Source: Myotis daubentonii | Taxonomy: Eukaryota; Chordata; Mammalia; Chiroptera; Vespertilionidae | DNA: 64,000 bases | NCBI RefSeq assembly: GCF_963259705.1 | Contig: NC_081847.1 | Coordinates: 67,105,754 to 67,169,753 of the forward strand | Direction of reading: 5' to 3' | Position numbers and translations under genes: made by a program | Notes under the pieces: generated by a model | Databases searched by the model: none | What the model was told of the DNA's origin: nothing | What the model saw: the letters and a program-made list of their open reading frames with translations, nothing else | In this document: positions 37,101-46,125 of the stretch, piece by piece | Layout of the letters: each line of letters starts with the position of its first letter | Numbering within the stretch: position 1 is the stretch's first letter

Positions 37101-39646
37101 CAAAAGGCCCAGGGCACCCCCAGATCCCCAGATCTGCTTTTGCCTGCCAGCTGCCAGTTAGAGCTTTTGGCAGAGCTTTGGGTAGCACCGTGGTCAGCAA
37201 ACCGCGGCTCTTTGGCCCCTTGAGTGTGGCCACGAAGTTTCAATCGCACTGTATGTGTGCACCCGCCTGTGGTATTTTGTGGAAGAGCCACACTCAAGGG
37301 GCTACAGTTTGCCGACCACTGGGGTAGCACATGCATTGTTTGAGATTGGTTCTCAGTGAGTCAACAGGTAGTGGCAAGTGGTGTTCACCAGATTGATAGA
37401 CTCAAACTCAATGCCGGTGCTGGGTCTGAGGCCACTCAGCAAAAATCCTAGGGACACCAATGCCAGCTGCCACCTGCCAGGTGCCTGGTGACCTTTATGG
37501 TGGGACAGGTCTCAAGGAGTCATCAGGATGAGGTCAGCAAAGTTCATCATGTTCTAACAGACCAAGATTTGGCTGTGTGAAGGGAGAGCATGTGAGGGGG
37601 AAATGGCTCTCTCCCTAAAGCTACATAACTCAGTCTCTCCCCAATTCTGCCTGGACCTTTTCAAGAACTTTCCTAGATAGTCTGCATCATGGACTCAGGC
37701 TGGCCATAGCCAGTTGACTCCTCTGCAGAGTGTGAGCTCAGCAGAGCAGGATGACAGGGAGTCAGGAGGGTGAGGTTAGTGCACTTCCTTCATCTGATGC
37801 CTATGGAGGGAGTGCTGGACTCAGGAAAAATGGAGTCTGTGGGCAGTGTGAGAGAGGGGCTCAGTACAGGGAGCCTGGTGGCTGTCCCTTCTGCTCTCTC
37901 CCCAGAGCCACACAATCCAATCTCTCCTTGCATGACAGCAGTCCACTCTGAGCCACCCTCCCTCTCTTGGAGGCAAGGGTGAGTGACTGCAAATGAGATT
38001 TTGTGTGCTGGACCTTTAAGAGGGTGGCTGGGTTTCTAGCAGACTTGGGTCTCTCTCTGGCGGGCAGAATCCCCACTGATGTTCACAGCCAGGTGTTATG
38101 TGGGCTCTTCTTCCCAGCTCTGGTGCTCCTGGCATGGGAACCGGTGTGGGCTCAGGGGGGACCTTTGCAGCTGAGCTATCCCTCTGGATTCTCAGCTACC
38201 GTACTTGTGAGGGGGGCCAGCCCTTTTCGCATCTCTGCCCTTCCTATCAGCCCCGATTTGGCTTCTTCTGTAAATCCTTGGTTATGAGACTTAGTTCAGC
38301 TAGTCTTCAAGTTGGTTGTTCTATAATTTAGTGTAATTCCAGTTAGGTTTTGGGAGGAGGTGGTTGTAACTTACACTTACTCTGCTGCCATCTTGTATAC
38401 CTGATAAATTTATAAATTATAACAATTTATATTTACCTAATAACAGACTCAAAATGTATACACTAAAAATTGATAGAAGAGCCTTAGCCAGTTTTGCTCA
38501 ATGGATAGAGCGTCAGTCTGTGGACTGAAGGGTCCCAGGTTCGATTCCGGTCAAGGGCACATGCCTGAGTTGCAAGCTCCATCCCCATTATGGCGCGTGC
38601 AAGAGGCAGCCAATCAATGATTCTCACCATTGATATTTCTATCTCTGTCGCCCTCTCCCTTCCTCTCTGAAATCAATAAAAAAAATATTTTTAAAGATTT
38701 GATAGGAGAAAAAGACAAATCCATAATCTTACTGGGATGTTTGTAACACAGCTCTCTCAGTAACTGACAGAACCAGCCCACAAAAATCAGTGAATGTGTA
38801 GAAGAGTAAAATAACATGACCTAATTAACACATATGGAATACTACACCCAACAATTGCAAAATACACATCCTTTACAAGCACACATAAGCCATTGATTTT
38901 TATATGCCAGGACTGGACACTTTTTTATATATTATCTCCTCTAATCATAACACAATTGTGAAAAAGACAGCTGGGCTGGAACTCTTTCATTTGCCCCTGC
39001 AGACTCACCCTGTCCCTTCTCTATCCTGCCGTCTGTCTTTCACAGCTAACCTGTATGGGTTCCATTCACGGCTCCTTTCCCCTCTGGCTTCTGGTTAGGC
39101 TCAGCCAATTGGAGCCCAGAGCAGATGTTGTTGAGTGAAAGGAGAGTCAGTTTATTTATCCTCCCTGCCCCCTCCCTGCAGGGCTGCAGAGGATGGCTGC
39201 ACCTGTCTTCCCCTCTCTAAATCTGCTTCTGCCAGGCAGCACTCTCCAGACAGCTGCCCTCTGCAAGTTCCAGTACCCATTCTCCCCTAATGCCTTCCAG
39301 GTGGCCATGGTCCTTGCTGTTCTTAGTCCTGGGGTGCTGTGCCATGTCTATGGGTCTTCCTAAACTCTGCCCACACCTTTCCAACTATCCCTTTGCTAAA
39401 CTTTTCAAATTAGCCAGCTAGAATATGCCATTTTTCCAGCAAGGACCCTGGCTGTGTATTAGCATCTCTGTCTGCATTTAAGAAAACTTAAGCTCGCCCT
39501 GGCTGGTTTGGCTCAGTGGATAGAGCATTGGCCTGCAGACTGAAGGGTCCCAGGTTCAATTCCAGTCAAGGGCACATGCCCGGATTGTGGGCTCGATCCC
39601 CAGAGGGGGTGTGCAGGAGGCAGCTGATCAATGATTCTCATCATTG

Positions 39647-39716
<70 letters not shown>

Positions 39717-40316
39717 TTCCCCTTTCATCTCTGAAATCAATAAAAATATTTTATTTTAAAAAAGAAAGAAAACATAAGCTCAAGGAGGTCAATGACTCAC
39801 ACAGGTCATATGACTCCAGCTATACCTCCTTTCACAGGTGTAGAAATAGAACAGTTTCATCTCTTGCCCACAGCATCAATAAATCATTAACATAACAGTG
39901 GAACATCCTTTCAACTTTAGACAATCAGTGCATCTTGAATAAATTTTTAATGTCAGTTGTAACTTGGCTTTTCATAGTTTCTTAAATGTCAGGAAAACTG
40001 TGTCTTTCATATGTACCTTGATTGTTTTTTTGCTAATTTTTGGTCTTTTAGAGAAAGTTATTTAATACAGTGATTATGAACTCTGAATTTAATACCCATA
40101 TAATATTTTATCTTCCCACTTCGCTGTTTTTCAGATCGCCATGAGATTATCTCCAAAGAAATATTGGAGTTGGACCCATGGGAAAATCAGTGGAATGTTG
40201 TAGCCGTCAATGTCCTCATGCATGACAACTATGATGTCTGCCTGGTGGCCAGAATGAATCCTCGAGACCTCATCCCCCCGCCTTCAGATTTAGTGGAAGA
40301 AGGCAAGGAGCACTGA
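18366..40316 (+). CDS. KBTBD12: KBTBD12, kelch repeat and BTB domain protein (whole coding gene)
   Basis: Five coding exons (18,478-19,547; 23,511-23,781; 26,290-26,440; 35,977-36,174; 40,135-40,316) join in phase to 1,872 nt, giving 623 residues, the length I recall for human KBTBD12. All introns are GT/AG. The order is BTB (about 31-125), BACK (about 130-240) and C-terminal kelch repeats (about 290-600) forming a beta-propeller. BTB-BACK-kelch proteins generally act as substrate adaptors of Cullin-3 ubiquitin ligases, the BTB/BACK part binding CUL3 and the propeller the substrate. The substrate of KBTBD12 is not known to me. Recognition rests on near-identity with the human protein as I remember it and on synteny with SEC61A1. 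No frameshift or early stop was seen. Confidence 0.93.
18478..19547 (+). CDS. KBTBD12: KBTBD12 coding exon 1: BTB and BACK domains
   Basis: Encodes residues 1-356 plus two bases of codon 357. The BTB core [20 protein letters not shown] is at residues 31-50, with the FSPYFKAMF dimer/CUL3 face at 52-60. BACK follows from about 130 ([16 protein letters not shown] at 135-150; VLRWVNHN at 198-205). The first blade-like segments begin after residue 280. The donor is AG/GTTGGT at 19,548. The open frame continues 16 codons into the intron before a stop at about 19,594, so intron retention would give a 372-residue protein without most of the propeller. Confidence 0.93.
22447..22487 (+). repeat. (AC)n microsatellite
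   Basis: About 20 uninterrupted AC units in a KBTBD12 intron. Confidence 0.95.
22941..23182 (-). mobile_element. Ves SINE
   Basis: Minus-strand copy with the AATCCTCACC tail subtype and a CACTGGCTAGGCC head. Confidence 0.8.
23511..23781 (+). CDS. KBTBD12: KBTBD12 coding exon 2: kelch repeats
   Basis: 271 nt (1 + 90 codons). Acceptor TTAATTTGCAG, donor CAG/GTTACG. It encodes kelch strands with the paired-glycine motifs LYVIGGQ and LYVIGGW and the W-containing strand [17 protein letters not shown] closes the exon. Confidence 0.92.
24017..24229 (-). mobile_element. Ves SINE with target duplication
   Basis: TCATGCTGTATTC is present on both sides (24,004-24,016 and 24,230-24,242). Confidence 0.88.
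25818..26011 (-). mobile_element. Ves SINE with target duplication
   Basis: Flanks share a TGTCTTATCT...TTTTTTTAATG stretch (left copy with a small insertion). Lies 280 bp upstream of KBTBD12 coding exon 3. Confidence 0.82.
26290..26440 (+). CDS. KBTBD12: KBTBD12 coding exon 3: kelch repeat
   Basis: 151 nt (50 codons + 1). Starts exactly at an ATG codon ([10 protein letters not shown]) after CTTATGCAG and ends at LYVLG-type YVLG with donor G/GTAAGA. Encodes the strand [14 protein letters not shown] and the following glycine-rich turn. Confidence 0.92.
27054..27083 (+). repeat. (TTG)n microsatellite
   Basis: Ten TTG units. Confidence 0.95.
28374..28501 (+). mobile_element. Ves SINE, 5' truncated
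   Basis: Lacks the tRNA-like head; retains the CTCCCCAGTAGGGGGCATGT block and the AAAAATCAATAAAAACATA tail. Confidence 0.7.
30035..30155 (+). mobile_element. hAT element, 5' part only (left member of a pair)
   Basis: Begins CAGTGGTCGGCAAACTC and matches the first ~120 bp of the element at 31,271 with roughly eight differences. It stops where a 12-bp minisatellite begins. The eight bases in front, GTTTAGGG (30,027-30,034), recur just beyond the 3' end of the other member. Confidence 0.8.
30156..30287 (+). repeat. 12-bp minisatellite, 11 copies
   Basis: TCCTCTCCCTCG repeated eleven times almost without error. The Arg-Glu-Arg-Thr (minus) and Ser-Pro-Ser-Ser (plus) frames over it are artefacts of the repeat. 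Confidence 0.95.
30288..30353 (-). mobile_element. Ves SINE head fragment
   Basis: Only the tRNA-like head is left: the GAACCTGGGACCCTACAGTC block, then CGACGCTCTATCCACTGAGCC. Its body and tail are replaced by the minisatellite. Confidence 0.75.
30735..30985 (+). repeat. Old mammalian interspersed repeat (unnamed)
   Basis: Blocks such as AAACCATTTGGCAGAC, GGTCAGAGCAGGTTTTC and TTGCTGCATTGAGAATGG resemble a widespread mammalian repeat often seen near related blocks at 27,830-28,260, 46,590-46,830 and 60,050-60,250. I do not assign a family name. Confidence 0.4.
31271..31483 (+). mobile_element. hAT element, full length (right member of a pair)
   Basis: Starts CAGTGGTCGGCAAACTC and ends GTTTGCCGACCAC followed by GGA. 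The inner left flank is ATCTAGAT. GTTTAGGG follows at 31,484-31,491 and matches the flank in front of the left member rather than its own left flank. Confidence 0.85.
31690..31885 (+). repeat. MIR SINE remnant
   Basis: Order of motifs fits MIR: AATTTAATCTTTGCAACAA, ACTTATAGATGAGAGCATTGAGGC, then AGTTAGCAAGTGATGACACAGG. Confidence 0.6.
32779..32978 (+). mobile_element. Ves SINE with target duplication
   Basis: Head GCCCTGGCTGAGTGGCTCAG, tail of the CCTCAGGTGAGTATT type. GGCACATATTTA lies on both sides. Confidence 0.85.
33695..33870 (+). repeat. L2-like remnant
   Basis: GTGTCAGGCATTGTACTAGG, GATGCAGTACTGAAG, and later TTCAGTAAGTGCCATGAG fit the order of the L2 3' end. Confidence 0.4.
33984..34336 (-). 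mobile_element. Ves SINE with internal purine expansion
   Basis: Minus-strand SINE (AATCCTCACC tail subtype) whose purine-rich region has grown into GAGGAG repeats and a (GA)n run at about 34,117-34,173. The Leu-Ser and Glu-Arg rich frames here come from this run. Confidence 0.85.
34950..35110 (+). repeat. MIR-like remnant
   Basis: TATCATACTTCTGCATGGTG, TTATTCTTCACAGCAACTC and GTAGATAAAAGAAGTGACAG follow MIR order. Diverged. Confidence 0.4.
35472..35678 (-). mobile_element. Ves SINE
   Basis: Minus-strand copy with an AATATATTTTTATTGATTTC tail and an ACCGGCTGGACT head. About 300 bp upstream of KBTBD12 coding exon 4. Confidence 0.8.
35977..36174 (+). CDS. KBTBD12: KBTBD12 coding exon 4: kelch repeats
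   Basis: 198 nt (2 + 65 codons + 1). Acceptor CTCAATAG, donor CAG/GTACTG. Encodes the end of one blade ([10 protein letters not shown]), the strand [19 protein letters not shown] and the next glycine turn [10 protein letters not shown]. Confidence 0.92.
36250..36940 (-). mobile_element. L1 ORF2 3' fragment, split by a SINE
   Basis: On the minus strand it carries the ORF2 C-terminal blocks (GAATGCAGACTGGTGCAACC, ATTCCACTT-like region, GTAGTATTCC mirror) down to the end near 36,250. The SINE at 36,375-36,592 interrupts it. Confidence 0.7.
36375..36592 (-). mobile_element. Ves SINE inside the L1
   Basis: Target duplication AGAGTTCCACCTTTTTT (36,358-36,374) and AGAGTTCCATCTTTTTT (36,593 onward), one mismatch. 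Confidence 0.88.
36945..38400 (-). repeat. L1 5'UTR-like block
   Basis: Read on the minus strand it starts CAAGATGGCAGCAGAGTAAGTG, a typical L1 5' end, and continues as GC-moderate non-coding sequence without ORF1. It abuts the ORF2 3' fragment at about 36,940. The family assignment is by motif and position only. Confidence 0.45.
37188..37321. mobile_element. Short hAT element with perfect target duplication
   Basis: 134 bp, ends CCGTGGTCAGCAAAC and GTTTGCCGACCACTG. GGGTAGCA on both sides (37,180-37,187 and 37,322-37,329). Same family as the pair at 30,035 and 31,271, internally deleted. Confidence 0.88.
38480..38692 (+). mobile_element. Ves SINE
   Basis: Head AGCCTTAGCCAGTTTTGCTC, intact RNA polymerase III B-box-like GGTTCGATTCC, A-rich tail. 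Flanks share an imperfect TTGATAG(A)AG. Confidence 0.82.
39496..39765 (+). mobile_element. Ves SINE with (CT)n expansion and target duplication
   Basis: Flanked by AAGAAAACTTAAGCTC (39,480-39,495) and AAGAAAACATAAGCTC (39,766-39,781), one mismatch. A (CT)n run occupies about 39,654-39,719. Confidence 0.9.
40135..40316 (+). CDS. KBTBD12: KBTBD12 last coding exon
   Basis: 182 nt (2 + 60 codons including TGA at 40,314-40,316). Acceptor GCTGTTTTTCAG. Encodes the closing strand [19 protein letters not shown] and the C-terminal tail ending EEGKEH. Confidence 0.93.
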
Positions 40317-43300
40317 GGTCAGCATTGCTATAGAACCTTCTGTTGTGTCTGCAAAGGAGACGTTAGGAATGGAGAGAGCTCATGGGCATCCATACATGTG
40401 CTTTGCATGCATAGTGGCCCATGTGCAAAGCAGTTTGTGCTGGACACTGTGAGGGGGGGTGTGCAGAGTCCACCCTCAGGGACCCCACTTGGTTAGGGTG
40501 GACAAGACATTACAAAGACTGAATGTGGTGATGTCACAAGAGGAGTACAGGGTGAGTGCCACAGAAGTGCAGGGGGTGGAGGAATCCCACTCTGCTGGGG
40601 ACTCAAGGACAGCATTGCCAAGGTGCAGGCCTTCATCAGAGCCTTGGAGGATGAGGAGGAAGCTGTCCCATGTGTGCAATTGATAGTGAGATCACAGATA
40701 GCTGAGTAAAAGCCAAAGGTGGTCCAGGTTGCCTGGACCACTGCCTTTGCTATAAAGGCTAGAAAGGTAGGTTATAGTTTAAATGACCAATATTTGGAAG
40801 ACCAAGGACTTTGGAGCTAGTCTCTAAGCAGGGAAATGATCTCAAAATAGTGGTGTGAAGGAAGACATATCTTTGTACTCTGTTCTGGCTTCAGTCTTAT
40901 AAAGACTGTCTATTCTCGTGCAGAATATACTCTTCTGCTACAGAAACATTGTCCAAAAAAGGGCTAGCAGTGGACTGACTACAAGTTCCTAAGAGCCCAG
41001 GCACTCAAGTCAACCACAGTGAGCAGAGGAATTCCACCCTGGGCTGGGTCTGTGCCAGTGAAGGAGATACGGGGTTCTGTAGCCATGGTCCACTCTTGGG
41101 TTGGTACAGAGGTTCCTAGATTGGACCTACCCAAGCTGCCCTTGACTAGTTCTCAGACACACAAGGCCTTCCACAGACTGGTCCTGGCTGAACACAATTG
41201 GCCTACACCACCCAACCCAGGCACTGACCAGTCTCTGGAGTAAAAAGAGGAAGCGTACCCCTTTGGCAGCCGGCTGCCCTCTTGGGCCCAGTCTTTGCAC
41301 TATCGTCCCCAAGGTTGAAGGGGGAGGATGGAACCTCCTGCTTCAGCCTATAGTTGAGCATAGTTAGAACATAGCCACTCCCGAAACACATCTTAGGGAT
41401 GACATTTAAACAACACCAAGGAAATCCATCTATTTGATTTACCTTCTATACTTCTGGAAGCACAATAGATTCAAAGAATGCATTTTGATCCCTGATCTTT
41501 GACACCTTCTCCAGAGTTTCACCTTACACAGGCTCTCTTAAGTAGGAGTGGTTAGTAGATTCCCTAGAACTTTGCCACAGGCAGACCTTCTTAGATGAGT
41601 ATAGCTCTTCTCTGGTATAGAGTTGTGTGACTTTTGTGACCTCTATCCCATGTCCCCAGGTTCTAGCTGTTAAACCAGGCAGGAGAGATGGGTCCAAGGA
41701 TATGAGCCAGTTGGAAGCCTACTTCTGCCACCATGAAGGGGGGCCCAGTTAGACCCAAGGTAGGTTGTCCCCTAGTAGGCTAGACAGGGCAGGAGCCATG
41801 TCTGTCTCTCTGCAGTTGTACCCAAGTGCCCACTGCAGTGCCTGGCACATAGAGGTCTTTGGGTGACCCACACAGAGTAGCAATTCTCAGTCTGAGGGCT
41901 CGGTCTCTGAGCATTTCCAGGAATCTGAGTTAAATGAGTTCATTCTTCTCCCTGTTGGAGGGTCTTCTAATCCGTGGATTCTTTTTCTTTCCGAAAAGGC
42001 AGAGCAGTTCTTCCCAGAGGGCTGTACTGCCTGGTGGTGTTCATGGTTGAGGAGCGCCCCCACAGGTCGCTGTTTGCCTAAGCTCCTCTTAATGGGACCC
42101 CTGCACCTGCTCCTATTTAAACATAGAAGCTGTCACATCTCCCTGGATCAAGGAGGTCTTGCTAGCGTGTCATGACACATTTCTAAATGCATTGGGTTTC
42201 AGATCTAAGCTTTAGTCCCAACTCTGCTACTTAGCTAGCTGTGTGATCTGGGGCAATATAACTTTTCTAATAATGCCTTATTTTCCTCATATACAGAATG
42301 GGAAGAAAAATGCCTTATAGGGTTGGTGTGAGGATTGAGTGAGAAAACACTGACCGAAGTGTGTGTAAGATACTAAAACATTTATTAGCTGCCATTATTA
42401 TTATCATTACTGTTGCACTCAGCATTTCCCAAAGCATGGTGCCCAGAACAACCCAGTGCTTGAGTGCAATCCCTTGGGATTCTAGGGAGAGATGTGGATG
42501 TGGCTTGAGATAGCTCTTAATTTCCCAGACCCAGCCTTTTGGCTCCTCCATATGGCATGCTGAAACAAACAGTGGTTTGCTTTCGCGTTTTCTTAAACCC
42601 TGGTGTTTCTTGACTGACTTTCACATTTGTAATTCAAAACTAGACACTTCTGCCCTCCTGTTGTTATATATTGGTAGAGATTCATCTTTGAAACAACATT
42701 TTCCTATCGATCCTTTTTCACTTTAACTGAATGCTATCCCAATAGCACATGGAGGGCTCCTAGAAAATGTTGGCTGTTTGCTAGTTCTTCTCTTTATGAA
42801 GCAGAATTGTTTGACACTGAGCAATGGGACCTAAAAGGGAAGTGATCTGGATGCTGAGGCTGAGAGAAGACTGCAGCTGTCAAGCACACCCCCGTTCAGT
42901 GTGTGTTCTTAAAGAAAGCATCATTGTTCTCTCTGATTGACTTTATAATGAGCAAATGCTTTGAATTTGAACTTGCAAAATTTTAGCAATAAACGATCAC
43001 CGTCATCTTGTTTTTCATATCGCAAATCCATGTCAGTTTCATTTGAAGAAGGGGTTCCTGTGCCCAGGACGTGCTGAGCATCCCCAGAGTGGGGTACGGC
43101 CAGCCAGCAGAGCATTAGGAGCAAGGCCAGAGGCCAGGATGTCTGAGGCAGATGAGGGCCAGGAGGTGGGCCCATCTGCGGGACGGTTGAAGCACAGGAG
43201 GATGGCAAGCGAAGGAGATGAGGCCAATCACAGAAGCCCTCAGATGCCATACCAACGATCTGGCCTGTATGCCTCAGCAGCACGGCTTCAGGCAAGGAAC

Positions 43301-44140
43301 CCCTTTAAGAACATCCTTCTCCAGCCCCATGTAGATGAGTAAGGTGAGAGCAAACAGGGGCAGATGGGCAGGAGGCCCTGTAGGAGCTCAGGTCACAGAA
43401 GCTGACTTAGCCCAGTAGCAGCAGGAACCAGGAGAGTCCAGTGCAGTCAGAAATGGAGGGTGTCAACAGTTTGCTGGCCAGTTCAGAGCCAGGGAGATGC
43501 CATGAGTTTAACCATAAGAGAATGGCCGCTCAGCCAAAACCAAAATCTTTCAAGGGGTCCACCCCCTTCACCTGAAAGCGTTTCTTAAAGAGAGCTACTA
43601 CCCGAATGGCTCCAGTTGTTCATCCTGGGCCTGTCTAGGGGTTGCCAAGAGAAAAGAGGTACTGGGGTGTAGAGTCAAGTCACCCCACTTATTTGCCACC
43701 TCTAGCAAACCCAGCTGAGTGTGCCCCTATAGTCATTGCCCTATTCTTCTTGTATACAGCGACTTGGACCCTGCCCCAGCTCATTGGTAGATCCTGCCTC
43801 GAATGAACCAGTCGTAGCCATCCCATGTCCTTGCCCAGGGTTAGTTTATCACAGCCATGTGGCACAATCCCAGCCAAAGAGACACAGAGGAGTACCCACA
43901 GAGGGGCTTTGGGAAAGGTTTTCTCTTTTAAAAAGCTGTAGAGGGAGAGATGGGCTCTTCTTCTGCTGTCTTTTCAAGTCTGCGAGCCCCTGGGACTGCA
44001 GTCACTGTCTTGCAGTGAGGACAGACTGGAGAGAAAATGCTGCAGTTGCCCCACGGAAGGAAAAGACCCAAGATTTGTGGCACAGCCACCGAGTGAACCA
44101 GCCATGGGACTTCTTGTCAGATGCTAATTGTGGCAATAAA
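40317..44140 (+). other. KBTBD12: Probable KBTBD12 3'UTR and downstream region
   Basis: No further splice-linked coding sequence. The first canonical AATAAA after the stop is at 42,988-42,993 and another is at 44,135-44,140; either could end the transcript, giving a 3'UTR of about 2.7 or 3.8 kb. A MIR (42,195-42,415, minus) and a short L2-like piece (about 41,810-41,870) lie within. The end is uncertain without transcript data. Confidence 0.4.
42195..42415 (-). repeat. MIR SINE remnant
   Basis: Carries AACTCTGCTACTTAGCTAGC, TCATATACAGAATGGGA and GGTGTGAGGATTGAGTGAG in the expected order for MIR. Confidence 0.6.
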
Positions 44141-44390
44141 TTTTATGTGCAGCCCAAGCCTTCCTAATTGATACTCCAACCTTCCCCCACCACAGCCACT
44201 TTCTCTTGGGATGACCTTGATACTCCTGCCGAAGGGGAGGACTCAAGCAGTCTGGGCCGTGGATGTCTCCTGAGAAGGTGATTTAGTTCATTTCAGTGAG
44301 GGAAGCCCTGCATGCCTGGCAAGTGCCAAGGGTTTATAGTGCTGAGTCCCTTCTTAACTATCTCTTAGGTATTTTTCTCTCCAAACTTCA

Positions 44391-44602
44391 ACATTTTTGT
44401 TTACTACAAATCCCACCCACCAGCTGTTTTTGTAAATAATGTTTTATCGGCACACAGTGGTGCTCTTCACTTCTGGATTGTCTGTGGGGCTTCCATGCAG
44501 CAACAGCGGAGCTGAGGGGCTGCAGTAGAGACCTCTGGCCCACAAAGCCTAGAATATTTACTCCCCTGCCCTTCACAGGAAACGTTTGCCAACTCCTGGT
44601 GT
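44391..44602 (-). mobile_element. Ancient hAT-Charlie type DNA transposon remnant
   Basis: TTTTTGTAAATAATGTTTTATCGG, then CCCACAAAGCCTAGAATATTTAC, and an end CGTTTGCCAACTCCTGG match the common mammalian element that makes GGGCCAGATAGTAAATATTTT-like sequences. Family name not assigned. Confidence 0.55.
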
Positions 44603-44768
44603 ATTCTACCAGATTTTCTTGAAGAAAAATACTGAGCTAAGGGAATAGATACATTACAAAGGAATATATATGCATGTTCTTTTATTTTTACATATATAAC
44701 ATGGTTCTAATCCATTCTTCTCTCATTCAACACTATATCTAAAGCAGCCATAGATGTAGCATAATTTC

Positions 44769-44992
44769 TTTTTTTAAAAATATATTTTATTGATTTTTTT
44801 ACAGAGAGGAAGGGAAAGGAATAGAGAGTTAGAAACATCGATGGGAGAGAAACATCAATCAGCTGCCTCTTGCACACCCCCTACTGGGGATGTTGCCCGC
44901 AACCAAGGTACATGCCCTTGACTGGAATCGAACCTGGGACCTTTCAGTCCGAAGGCCGACGCTCTATCCACTGAGCCAAACCAGTTAGGGCC
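44769..44992 (-). mobile_element. Ves SINE
   Basis: First of four SINEs in 900 bp. Complete, minus strand. Confidence 0.82.
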
Positions 44993-45433
44993 ATTGATTT
45001 TTTTATTTTATTTTTTTTTAGAGAGAGTGAAAGGGAGGGGGAGAGACAGAGAAAGTAACATCAATGAGAAAGAGACGCATCAATTGGTTGCCTCCTGCAA
45101 GTGCCTGACTGAAGTACGAGGTATGTATCCTTGACCAGAATCAAACCCACGACCCGCCCTAACCGGTTTGGCTCAGTGGATAGAGCGTCGGCCTGCGGAC
45201 TGGGGGGTCCCGGGTTCGATTCCGGTCAAGGGCATGTGCCTTGGTTGCGGGCACATCCCCAGTGGGGGGTGTGCGGGAGGCAGCTGATCGATGTTTCTCT
45301 CTCATCGATTCTGACTCTCTGTCCCTCTCCCTTCCTCTCTGTAAAGGGTCAATAAAATATATTTAAAAAAAAAAAAAAAACCCACGACCCTTCAGTCCAC
45401 AGGCTGATGCTCTAACCACTGAGAAAAACCGGC
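44993..45433 (-). mobile_element. Ves SINE interrupted by another Ves SINE
   Basis: Parts 44,993-45,155 and 45,391-45,433 rejoin when the plus-strand SINE (45,156-45,377) and one target copy are removed. Confidence 0.82.
45156..45377 (+). mobile_element. Ves SINE inserted in a Ves SINE
   Basis: AAACCCACGACCC flanks it on both sides (45,143-45,155 and 45,378-45,390). Head and B-box (GGTTCGATTCC) are intact and it ends in a long A-run, so it is among the youngest copies here. Confidence 0.92.
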
Positions 45434-45448
45434 TCCTCTCCCACTTTT

Positions 45449-45658
45449 TAAAAAAAATATATTTTTATTGATTTCAGAGAGGAAGGGAGGAGAGTTAGAA
45501 ACATCAATGATGAGAGAGAATCATTGATTGGTTGCCTCCTGCATGCCCCCCACTGGGGATCAAGCCTGCAACCCAGGCATGTGCCCTTGGCCGGAATCGA
45601 ACCTGAGACCTTTCAGTCCGCAGGCTGACGCTCTATCCACTGAGCCAAGCCAGCTAGG
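45449..45658 (-). mobile_element. Ves SINE with target duplication
   Basis: GCTCCTCTCCCACTTTT repeated on both sides (about 45,432-45,448 and 45,659-45,676). Confidence 0.9.
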
Positions 45659-45829
45659 GCTCCTCTCCCACTTTTAAGGAGCCTGTAATTACACTGAGCC
45701 CACTCAGATATTCAGGGTAGCTTTCCCATCTTAAGGTAGGCTGACCAGTAACCTAATTTCCCTCTGTCACAGTGATTGGTTCCAGTACTGCCCCCAGACC
45801 AAACTCTGCTGATGCTCAAGTCCCTTATT

Positions 45830-46125
45830 AAAATAGATAGTATCTGCATATAACCTATGGACAGGCTCTTGTTTACTTTGAAATCATCTCCAGGTTACAT
45901 ATATTACCTAATACAACATAAATGCTATGTAATAGTTGTTATGCTGTATTGTTTAGGGAATAATGACAAGAAAAAAGTCTGTACCTGTTCAGTACAGACA
46001 CAACCATCATAGGCCTAACTACATAGTACACATCAGTAACAACGTAACATTTTTTCCCCCTGAATATTGATCCGCGGTTGGTTGACTCCATGAATGTGGA
46101 ACCTGCGGATATGGACTGTATATTA
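45830..46125 (+). mobile_element. Tigger-type (MER2-like) DNA transposon remnant
   Basis: The end ATTGATCCGCGGTTGGTTGA then GTGGAACCTGCGGATATGGA is the characteristic terminal region of mammalian Tigger/MER2 elements. The interior is AT-rich and non-coding. Confidence 0.6.

Larger units (their letters stand above)
36175..40134 (+). other. KBTBD12 last intron
   Basis: Contains a minus-strand L1 ORF2 piece split by a SINE (36,250-36,940), a GC-richer L1 5'UTR-like block (about 36,945-38,400) with a hAT insertion, and two plus-strand Ves SINEs (38,480-38,692 and 39,496-39,765). 38,700-39,480 and 39,785-40,130 show nothing recognised. Confidence 0.65.

Noticed and set aside
45160..45240. tRNA-like sequence with A- and B-box features
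   Set aside because: It is the tRNA-derived head of a Ves SINE, not a functional tRNA gene; the same applies to the other SINE heads.
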